A stretch of DNA of 5,988 nt, from the NCBI GenBank assembly GCA_024408745.1, contig JAKSUS010000075.1, positions 1 through 5,988 of the forward strand, in the 5' to 3' direction. The stretch comes from Candidatus Gastranaerophilales bacterium (GTDB taxonomy: Bacteria; Cyanobacteriota; Vampirovibrionia; Gastranaerophilales; JAILCC01). Made by a program: the position numbers and the translations under genes. The notes beneath the pieces were generated by a model. It did no database searches. It had not been told where the DNA came from and was given only the letters and a program-made list of their open reading frames with translations. The first letter of the stretch is position 1. Every line of letters starts with the position of its first letter. Positions 1 to 5,602 of the stretch are shown here, piece by piece.

Positions 1-94
1 CAAGACCGATTGAAGCCGCAGTTAAAACAAGTGGCATTGTAATTAACAACATCACCAAAAAACCGTTTGCCAAGTGTTCCATCAATAATTCCAT
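1..94 (-). CDS. fliQ: Flagellar export gate protein FliQ, N-terminal part (runs off the window)
   Basis: Only the first 31 codons and one base are inside the window. The peptide begins MELLMEHLANGFLVMLLITM and continues PLVLTAASIGL. This fits the start of FliQ/SctS: a short amphipathic lead followed by the first of two membrane helices, with the family's Pro in the helix and a Gly-Leu near its end. FliQ is a roughly 90-residue inner-membrane protein that stacks around the FliP-FliR core of the type III export gate. The ATG at 94-92 is preceded by GAGGT nine or so bases upstream, and the fliP stop (111-109) runs straight into it as TGATGAGG, with a 14-base gap. Position directly after fliP is the usual fliP-fliQ-fliR order. 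The identification rests on this order plus a short peptide. Confidence 0.8.
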   Translation of the reverse strand, partial: MELLMEHLANGFLVMLLITMPLVLTAASIGL

Positions 95-108
95 AAACTT
101 TTACCTCA

Positions 109-750
109 TCAGTTGAAACTTTGTATAAGACCGCTGACGACCATGCCCCAACCGTCAACCGCAATAAATATCAGTAGTTTAAACGGCAGAGAAATAATGG
201 TAGGTGATAACATCATCATACCTAAGGCAAGAAGAATGTTTGCAACAACAAGGTCTAAAATTACAAACGGAACGAAAATAATAAAACCGATTTCAAAAGA
301 TTTTTTTAATTCACCAACCATATAAGCGGGAGCAACATCAAAAATGCTTATATCAGCAGGAGTTTTAGGCTGAGGTCGTTTTGCAAGAAACAAGAAAAAC
401 GCTAAGTCCTTCTGCTCTGTCTGTTTCATCATAAATTCTTTTAAGGGTTCCGAGCCTTCTTTCATTGTGAGCATAATATCCCCTGTTTTCTGATACGGGA
501 CGCTTCCCGCCTCATACATTTTTGTAAAGACCGGTGACATTGTATAAAGTGTCATAATTATTGATAAACCGATAATGATAATTCCGGGCGGAACTTGTTG
601 AGTACCTAATGCTGTTTTTAAAATTGAAAATACAATTACAAAACGCATAAAACTCGTTAAACATGCAAATGCAAACGGTAAGAGCGAAAAAACCGTCATT
701 AATATAAGCATTTGCAATATCGGATTTAAGTCTTTTATCATTGCTTCCAT
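109..750 (-). CDS. fliP: Flagellar type III export gate protein FliP
   Basis: FliP/SctR family, 213 residues. FliP forms the pentameric core of the export gate in the basal-body membrane, through which flagellar subunits are secreted. Family landmarks visible are TSFMRFVIVFSILKTALGTQ (32-51), PP at 54-55, SP at 72-73, EPLKEFMMKQTEQKDLAFF (101-119), PAYMVGELKKSFEIGF (141-156), NILLALGMMMLSP (171-183, containing the Met-rich gate loop GMMM 177-180) and SLPFKLL followed by VDGW (187-201). There are about four hydrophobic segments, near 14-40, 56-72, 153-180 and 187-210. No cleavable signal peptide precedes the first helix, unlike enterobacterial FliP, so the protein has the length of non-flagellar SctR. 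The FEIGF and NILLA...SLPFKLL stretches also look SctR-like to me. The neighbouring FliO-like gene argues for flagellar. The ATG at 750 is chosen over the one three codons on because AAGGAG lies 11 bases before it. Confidence 0.93.
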   Translation of the reverse strand: MEAMIKDLNPILQMLILMTVFSLLPFAFACLTSFMRFVIVFSILKTALGTQQVPPGIIIIGLSIIMTLYTMSPVFTKMYEAGSVPYQKTGDIMLTMKEGSEPLKEFMMKQTEQKDLAFFLFLAKRPQPKTPADISIFDVAPAYMVGELKKSFEIGFIIFVPFVILDLVVANILLALGMMMLSPTIISLPFKLLIFIAVDGWGMVVSGLIQSFN

Positions 751-765
751 ATATATTTGAACTCC

Positions 766-1173
766 TTAATTGTTTAATTTGTTTAGCATGGACTTTATTA
801 TGCTGTCTTCTGCCGTTGTTTTTCTTTGTCTTTTGGGTGTTTGTTTTTCTTCTAAATATCCTTGAAAATCTTCATTAACTTTACTTTCCATATTGTTAAT
901 ATTTTCAATAATTTCACCGTCAGAATTTAATTTTGCAAGTAAAGTTGTTGAGTTTGCATCAGATGCAACTAAAAATTTTTCATTAAAAGCTCTTACAACG
1001 TGTAAAGTTTTTCGCGGTGAAAGGTTTAAACTTTCTTCAATTTCAAGGTTTTTATTTTTTTTAGCGAAAGTTGTATTTATATTTAAAGAACTTTTAGCAA
1101 CTAAAAAAGCGATAAATAAAAGCCCGATAACTCCTGATGTATAAAATATGAATTTCATTAAATAATGAGCCAT
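766..1173 (-). CDS. fliO: FliO-like flagellar biosynthesis membrane protein
   Basis: A 135-residue protein with one membrane helix (about 7-26, FIFYTSGVIGLLFIAFLVAK) and a cytoplasmic part. The segment 43-82 has the FliO pattern: LEIEESLNLSPRKTLHVVRA, then a FLVASDA...TTLLAKL strand pair. It ends in a charged tail with a basic KQTPKRQRKTT patch (110-120). FliO is a small, poorly conserved scaffold that helps FliP fold and assemble. It is found in flagellar systems but not in non-flagellar type III systems, so it is the best local evidence that this block is flagellar. It sits in the usual place directly before fliP. The ATG at 1173 lies three bases after the stop of the SpoA gene. Its SD, GAGGA, is made by the last two Glu codons of that gene, so translation is probably coupled. 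A second ATG five codons in has no better SD. Confidence 0.8.
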   Translation of the reverse strand: MAHYLMKFIFYTSGVIGLLFIAFLVAKSSLNINTTFAKKNKNLEIEESLNLSPRKTLHVVRAFNEKFLVASDANSTTLLAKLNSDGEIIENINNMESKVNEDFQGYLEEKQTPKRQRKTTAEDSIIKSMLNKLNN

Positions 1174-1176
1174 GTT

Positions 1177-1491
1177 CTATTCCTCAATTTCAAAATCTTT
1201 TACATCAAAATCATCACTTGCTTCTTGTTGTTGCTTTTCATTAGAAGCAATTTCATCCTGAGAAAAAATTTCGGTAACTTTAACACCGTATTTTGAACCA
1301 ACAATAATAAGTTCGCCTTTTGCAACATTTCTGTTTTCAACTTCAAGCATAACTTCATTTCCGTAGATTGAGTCAAGTTCCATAACAACACCTTCTGTCA
1401 TATCTCTTAACTCACCGAGGCTCATTTTAACCTTAGGGAATTTTGCACAAACATCAACTTGCACATTATCCCAAATATCTTTAGTTGACAC
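1177..1491 (-). CDS. Probable internal-start product: SpoA2-only, FliN-like protein (104 aa)
   Basis: An in-frame GTG (codon 264 of the full-length protein) is preceded by TAAGGAGG with 8 bases between, an arrangement as good as any gene start in the window. Translation from it would give a 104-residue protein beginning VSTKDIWDNVQVDV. It contains the complete second SpoA domain and the acidic tail, close to the size of FliN. In non-flagellar type III systems, SctQ genes such as Salmonella spaO, Shigella spa33 and Yersinia yscQ make both a full-length protein and a C-terminal SpoA fragment by internal initiation. In Salmonella the internal start is also a GTG, as I recall. I infer that the same happens here, so that one gene supplies both a FliM-like and a FliN-like C-ring component. 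The motif is directly visible; the use of the start is not proven. Confidence 0.5.
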   Translation of the reverse strand: MSTKDIWDNVQVDVCAKFPKVKMSLGELRDMTEGVVMELDSIYGNEVMLEVENRNVAKGELIIVGSKYGVKVTEIFSQDEIASNEKQQQEASDDFDVKDFEIEE

Positions 1492-2280
1492 CCCTGTATC
1501 CTCCTTATTTATATCATTATCTTCATCATCCATAAACAGTCTTGGGTCAGGATTTACCGCAAAATCTATTTTTGTGGGGTAAATAACTGACATTTTTTTA
1601 ATATTACTTTTTTCTAATACTACAATATCTTCCGTTTCAATATTGTTAATATCATCAAGGGAAAGTCTTGTTTTACCTATAAAAATATCAACAAGAGTTT
1701 TTGCCCGTCGGAATTTTGTCGTATCAATTTTGCCTTCTTTTTCTTCTAATTCAGGCAGTTTAATAACTTTTAAAGGTAATTTTAAATATATTTTACCTAT
1801 ATCATATTTTTCATTCCCATCTTTTAAAACAAAACCAAAATTCAAATAATCCTCAAAAACTTCTTCGTCTTCAATATTTTTCTTAATCTCTTTCGGAGTT
1901 AAGATTAAAGGTTTTAAATTAACAAAAAATTTGTTTGCAAATTTACTTATAATTGTTCCTTCTAATTCTGTAATTGAAGATAAATCAAAATATTTTTTCC
2001 CATTTTCACCTAAAGTTTTTTCCAATAATATTTCGCAGGCACTATCTGATATTTTAAATGAATAAGTTAAAGAATGTACTTCTGCCTGAGTTACAAAATA
2101 TTCATTACCTGATGAAAAATTATTTTCATTTAATTCAAGAGAAAAAAGTTTAATATTTAAAGAAGTGTTCCAAAACTCTTCCACAGTAGTTTTTAAAAGA
2201 TTTGAAAATTCATTTTCAAACCATTCAAAATATTTTTTTATATCTTCATTGGAAGTTTGTTTGATTGCCGTTAGTGGCAT
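1177..2280 (-). CDS. FliM/FliN-family C-ring protein with apparent tandem SpoA domains (FliY/SctQ-like)
   Basis: A 367-residue cytoplasmic protein of the flagellar switch/sorting platform. The N-terminal part (about 1-175) resembles a weak FliM/CheC-type middle domain, with a segment KISDSACEILLEKTLGE (76-92) followed by LSSITELEGTIISKFANKFF (100-119). A first SpoA-like segment spans about 193-245 (KTLVDIFIGKTRLSLDDINN onward), but its second half does not show the usual closing GE-V-V...G-VTEI strands. An acidic linker follows (DDEDNDINKED, 251-261). A full, typical SpoA domain occupies about 272-339: V-V-V...MSLGELRDMTEG, then VMLEV, then GELIIVGSKYGVKVTEIF. A Gln/Asp/Glu-rich tail ends the protein. 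Known relatives are FliM and FliN (one SpoA each), FliY (FliM-like plus FliN) and SctQ (two SpoA). Here the order is closest to SctQ, but the neighbours are flagellar. The ATG at 2280 has AAGGGGAG nine bases upstream. I give no symbol because FliM, FliN, FliY and SctQ all fit in part. Confidence 0.85.
   Translation of the reverse strand: MPLTAIKQTSNEDIKKYFEWFENEFSNLLKTTVEEFWNTSLNIKLFSLELNENNFSSGNEYFVTQAEVHSLTYSFKISDSACEILLEKTLGENGKKYFDLSSITELEGTIISKFANKFFVNLKPLILTPKEIKKNIEDEEVFEDYLNFGFVLKDGNEKYDIGKIYLKLPLKVIKLPELEEKEGKIDTTKFRRAKTLVDIFIGKTRLSLDDINNIETEDIVVLEKSNIKKMSVIYPTKIDFAVNPDPRLFMDDEDNDINKEDTGVSTKDIWDNVQVDVCAKFPKVKMSLGELRDMTEGVVMELDSIYGNEVMLEVENRNVAKGELIIVGSKYGVKVTEIFSQDEIASNEKQQQEASDDFDVKDFEIEE
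1489..1507 (-). promoter_or_regulatory. Internal Shine-Dalgarno and GTG start inside the SpoA gene
   Basis: On the minus strand, TAAGGAGG (1507-1500) is followed by ATACAGGG and then GTG (1491-1489). This is near-complete complementarity to the 16S anti-SD at optimal spacing, inside coding sequence, at the boundary between the acidic linker and the second SpoA domain. The coding frame here reads AAG GAG GAT ACA GGG GTG. That is a cluster of G-ending codons in an otherwise AT-rich gene, as expected if the SD is selected rather than accidental. Confidence 0.6.
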
Positions 2281-2371
2281 AGATTTTTGCTCCCCTTATT
2301 TCTCTTGTTACACATATTTTATAATTTTTTTTACCTGTCGGCAAATGCTTTACCTTTTTATATTTAATAAA
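2281..2371 (-). promoter_or_regulatory. Intergenic region with candidate promoters for the flagellar block
   Basis: This is the only non-coding gap over 15 bases in the window, between the murE stop and the SpoA gene start. A sigma70-type candidate is TTGCCG (2344-2339), 17 bases, TAAAAT (2321-2316). An overlapping SigD/sigma28-type candidate is TAAA (2360-2357), 14 bases, GCCGACAG (2342-2335), against the remembered consensus TAAA-N14-16-GCCGATAT. The heptamer AGGTAAA occurs twice, at 2355-2349 and 2336-2330, 19 bases apart. The gap ends in AAGGGGAG (about 2297-2290), the SD for the SpoA gene. I see no GC-rich hairpin with a T run after murE, so readthrough from the cell-wall operon is possible. 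Confidence 0.4.
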
Positions 2372-3853
2372 TTATTTTGTTAAATCAACTTTTGAAAAAG
2401 AATTTCTTACTTCTTCCCTATCGTCAAAATGAATAGTTTTATCTTTCAAAATCTGATAATCTTCATGTCCTTTACCTGCAATAACAACAATATCATCAGG
2501 TTTTGAAATTTTTGAAGCTAATTTTATTGCCAAATGTCTGTCGGCTTCAACCATAATTTTATCCTGAGAAAGTGATTTTATTCCGCTCAAAATGTCCGTA
2601 ATGATTTGTTGAGGATCTTCACTTCTCGGATTATCAGATGTAACGATTGCGACATCGGAAAGTTTTTCAACAATTGCTCCCATCTTGGGACGTTTTGTTG
2701 CATCTCTGTCGCCACCGCAACCAAATACACAAATTAATCTTCCGTTATCCGGCAGAATTTTTCTTGCCGTATTTAAAACATTTTCTAAGCCGTCAGGAGT
2801 GTGTGCATAATCAACAATGGTTAAAGGTTCTTTTGTAATTGCTTCAAATCTTCCTGCAACTCCATGAGTTTCTTCCAATGCTTTTATTGTTAAATTAATA
2901 TCCAAATTTTGTGAAATAGCGGTTGTTAAAGCTGCCAATGCATTATAAACGCTGAATAATCCCGTCATTAAAAGATTAATTTTGTAATTTCCTAAAGGTG
3001 TTACGCAGTCAAAACTTGCTCCTAATGTATCAAATTTTAAATTGGTTGCTTTTATATCAGCATCATTATTAATCCCATAAGTTAAAATTTTAACATCATC
3101 GGGAACAATTTCTTTAAATTTTTCAGCCCATTTGTCATCATTATTGATAATTGCTTTTGAACCTGATTTTAAATTTTTGAATAAAGTTGCTTTTGCTTCG
3201 AAATAATTTTGCATTGTAATATGATAGTCCAAATGGTCTTGTGTTAAATTAGTTAAAACTGCACAATCAAATTCGCAAGTCCCGACTCTGTGTTGACAAA
3301 GTGCGTGAGAACTGACTTCCATAACTACATTATCAATTTTATTGTCAAGCATTGTACATAAAGTTCTTTGAAGTTCGGGCGCTTGTGGTGTTGTGTGTTT
3401 TGCATCTTTATAAGTATCGTTATAATTTAATTTATAACCTAAAGTTCCAATTAAACCACAAGATTTTTTATTATATTCAAAAATTCTTTCGATAAGATGT
3501 GTAACTGTCGTTTTGCCGTTTGTTCCCGTAATACCGATTAAATTAATTTTTTTAGACGGATAGTCAAAAAGTATTCCCGCTAAATCGGAAATGGTTTTCT
3601 GCGTATCTTTAACAATTAAAGTCGGAATTGTAATTTCATCTATCGGATTTTGAGCAAGAATTGCAACAGCACCGTTATCTTGTGCCATTTTTGCGTATTT
3701 ATGACCGTCTGTTTTTTCACCGACTAAACAAACAAAAATATCTCCTTGTTTAGTTGTTTTTGAATTATAAGAAATATCTTTAATTTCAATATTTTCGGAA
3801 TTGTTTATAACTTCATCGGGTTTTAAAAACTCTGTTAATTTATCGAGTAGCAT
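2372..3853 (-). CDS. murE: UDP-N-acetylmuramoyl-tripeptide synthetase MurE (meso-DAP adding type)
   Basis: 493 residues, the normal full length. MurE is a cytoplasmic ATP-dependent ligase that adds the third stem-peptide residue to UDP-MurNAc-L-Ala-D-Glu. Visible in order are: the N-terminal uridine-nucleotide domain (about 20-100, with DISYNSK and GDIFVCLVG); the P-loop GITGTNGKTT (107-116); HTTP (153-156); MEVSSHAL (178-185); TNLTQDHLDYH (201-211); Lys221 in EAKATLF, the expected carbamylated lysine; INNDD (236-240); GRFE (334-337); and VDYAHTPDGLENVL (347-360). Then come FGCGGDRDATKRPKMG (377-392), DNPR (407-410) and AGKGHEDYQ (459-467). DNPR is the signature of enzymes selecting meso-diaminopimelate rather than lysine. 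No key motif is missing. The ATG at 3853 has AAGGAG six bases upstream, formed partly by the ftsI stop (TAAGGAG), with a gap of 10 bases. The motif style resembles cyanobacterial MurE. Confidence 0.97.
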   Translation of the reverse strand: MLLDKLTEFLKPDEVINNSENIEIKDISYNSKTTKQGDIFVCLVGEKTDGHKYAKMAQDNGAVAILAQNPIDEITIPTLIVKDTQKTISDLAGILFDYPSKKINLIGITGTNGKTTVTHLIERIFEYNKKSCGLIGTLGYKLNYNDTYKDAKHTTPQAPELQRTLCTMLDNKIDNVVMEVSSHALCQHRVGTCEFDCAVLTNLTQDHLDYHITMQNYFEAKATLFKNLKSGSKAIINNDDKWAEKFKEIVPDDVKILTYGINNDADIKATNLKFDTLGASFDCVTPLGNYKINLLMTGLFSVYNALAALTTAISQNLDINLTIKALEETHGVAGRFEAITKEPLTIVDYAHTPDGLENVLNTARKILPDNGRLICVFGCGGDRDATKRPKMGAIVEKLSDVAIVTSDNPRSEDPQQIITDILSGIKSLSQDKIMVEADRHLAIKLASKISKPDDIVVIAGKGHEDYQILKDKTIHFDDREEVRNSFSKVDLTK

Positions 3854-3863
3854 TATATTCTCC

Positions 3864-5591
3864 TTATTTTTTAACGTTTAAGCCGGGGGCATCGGGTTTC
3901 ATATTCAAGTGTCTTGTGACAAAAGTTGCAACTTCATTAAAGACAGGGCCTGCAACTGTTGAACCCCAAACTTCCGCACCTTTCGGGCTATCAACAACAA
4001 CCATAATTAATATTTGAGGATTAGATGCAGGGAAAAATGCAGCAAATGAAGTATAAACAACACCCTTTAAATATCCGCCACCACGAGGGTTTGGTTTACG
4101 GGCAGTCCCGGTTTTACCTGCAACCGTAAAATTCGGGATTTTGCCTGCAACTGATTTTGAACTTCTTATACTTCCTGCAAGTAAAGTTCTCATTGCCTGA
4201 GCAGTTTCAGGAGTAACAACTTGTCTTGTTTTGATTTTTTCCGCTGCTTCTTCATCAGAATATTTAATAACGTGAGGAGTAACCCAAACACCGTCATTAG
4301 CAATAGATGCAACTGCTGATGCCATTTGTATCGGAGTTGCGGCTAAAGAATAGCCAAAACTAATCGTTGCTTTTTCAATAGTACTCCATGTTGAAGCAGG
4401 GTGCAAAATACCTTGTGATTCACCGGGCAGGTCAATTCCCGTTTTTGAACCGATACCAAATGCATGAATTTGATTATAAAATTCCTGATTGGTCATTTTT
4501 AAAGCAATCTGAACACTACCTACGTTAGAACTGTGTTCAAGCAAATAAGGCAAGCCAATTTCTCCCGGGCAGGGTCTTATTTTGACATCGTAGTTTTCAA
4601 TAGGCCATCCCTGAATTTTAATTGTTCCGCTATCATAAACCGTATCTGTCGGTTTCATTTTCCCTGTATTTAAAGCAGATGCGACGGTTAAGATTTTAAA
4701 AGTCGAACCCGGAGGATAAACATCTGATAATACCCAATTTTTAACCGTTTCATAGGAATATTTATTGTATTCATTCGGGTTATAAGAAGGAGAAACTGCC
4801 ATTGCAAGTATTTCACCGTTTCTCGGGTTCATTACGATTACAGTTCCTTTCGCAGCTGATGTAGCCGTAACCATTTTATTTAATTCTTTTTCTGCAACGT
4901 GCTGAATAGCTGAATCAATTGTTAAAGTTAATCTTTTGCCTTTTATTGGTTTAGAAATCTCTTCAGGGTTAGTATCAAAATCAAAAATTACTCTGCCGTG
5001 ACCGTCTTTTTGAAATTGACTGAATTTAACTTCTTCAACTTTTTTTGAACCTGTTTTTTCAACGCCTGCGGCAATATTTGCATCAGGGTTTACATATCCT
5101 AAAATATGCGAAGCTAAATTACCCTGAGGATAAACTCTCACGCTTCTTTCAGGTGAACTTATTGTAGTTAATTGAAGTTTCCTTATAGCTAAAGCCGACT
5201 CTCTGTCGACACCTTTAGCTATTGAAATAACGGGCAAATCCTGATTTAATTTTTTTAATAAAGTTTTATTATCAATTTTTAAAATCGGCGAAAGAAGCCT
5301 CGCTACATCTTCTCTTGTTTCTTCTTCTTTAAAGTATTGAGGGTGAGCGAAAATGTCATAAACAGTACCGTCAGTTGCAAGCTTTAAACCGTTTCTGTCA
5401 AAAATTTCGCCTCTGAAAACTTGTGTTTTCTTAATTCTGTCATTTAAGGCTTTTTGCTTATATCCTTTAATATCAAAAATTTGCATACTTGCCATTTGGC
5501 ATACTACGGCAAATATTAAAAATCCTAAACCAAATTTAATAATTTTAACATTGCGTCTGTAATGTTTTGGATTTACGTTAAATAAATTCAT
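3864..5591 (-). CDS. ftsI: Division-specific peptidoglycan D,D-transpeptidase FtsI (class B penicillin-binding protein)
   Basis: 575 residues, full length for a class B PBP. It cross-links septal peptidoglycan in the periplasm, anchored by one N-terminal membrane helix (about 17-36, after the basic HYRRNVK). The pedestal domain begins with RGEIFDRNG (60-68) and includes YPQGNLASHILGYV (154-167). The transpeptidase domain has all three active-site motifs: S296-T-F-K299 with the nucleophile in PPGSTFK, S354-S-N356 in EHSSNVG, and K493-T-G-T496 in AGKTGTAR. There are no PASTA repeats. The stretch GWPIENYD before the SxN motif resembles cyanobacterial FtsI from memory. The gene lies between ftsL-like and murE, the standard dcw order, so septal function is more likely than elongation (PBP2/MrdA). 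The ATG at 5591 follows AGGA by nine bases, and the stop of the preceding gene overlaps that SD (TAGGA). Confidence 0.96.
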   Translation of the reverse strand: MNLFNVNPKHYRRNVKIIKFGLGFLIFAVVCQMASMQIFDIKGYKQKALNDRIKKTQVFRGEIFDRNGLKLATDGTVYDIFAHPQYFKEEETREDVARLLSPILKIDNKTLLKKLNQDLPVISIAKGVDRESALAIRKLQLTTISSPERSVRVYPQGNLASHILGYVNPDANIAAGVEKTGSKKVEEVKFSQFQKDGHGRVIFDFDTNPEEISKPIKGKRLTLTIDSAIQHVAEKELNKMVTATSAAKGTVIVMNPRNGEILAMAVSPSYNPNEYNKYSYETVKNWVLSDVYPPGSTFKILTVASALNTGKMKPTDTVYDSGTIKIQGWPIENYDVKIRPCPGEIGLPYLLEHSSNVGSVQIALKMTNQEFYNQIHAFGIGSKTGIDLPGESQGILHPASTWSTIEKATISFGYSLAATPIQMASAVASIANDGVWVTPHVIKYSDEEAAEKIKTRQVVTPETAQAMRTLLAGSIRSSKSVAGKIPNFTVAGKTGTARKPNPRGGGYLKGVVYTSFAAFFPASNPQILIMVVVDSPKGAEVWGSTVAGPVFNEVATFVTRHLNMKPDAPGLNVKK

Positions 5592-5602
5592 TTTTAATAA
5601 TC

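Noticed and set aside
1200..1391. Minus-strand open frame within the SpoA gene in another frame
   Set aside because: It overlaps the conserved second SpoA domain. Its translation is Leu/Lys-rich with no domain and no SD of its own, so it is a shadow.
1531..1533. ATG at codon 250 of the SpoA gene as an internal start
   Set aside because: The bases upstream (AATCCTGACCCAAGACTGTTT region) carry no useful SD. The GTG at 1491-1489 is far better placed.
2345..2375. Possible terminator just after murE
   Set aside because: The AT-rich stretch has only weak, imperfect self-complementarity and no GC stem followed by a T run on the minus strand.
113..2383. Open frames on the plus strand opposite fliP, fliO and the SpoA gene (113-325, 893-1144, 1643-1849, 2165-2383)
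   Set aside because: They are antisense to well-supported genes and are short. Their translations show no recognisable domain, and no SD or operon context supports them.
2647..2838. Plus-strand open frame opposite murE
   Set aside because: It lies opposite conserved MurE motifs (GGDRDATKRPKMG, YAHTPDGL), so its frame is a by-product of their coding constraint.
2848..2865. GVAGRFE in MurE instead of a Pro or Arg at the third position
   Set aside because: That position varies in functional MurE proteins, and the conserved Gly-Arg is kept, so it is not evidence of altered activity.
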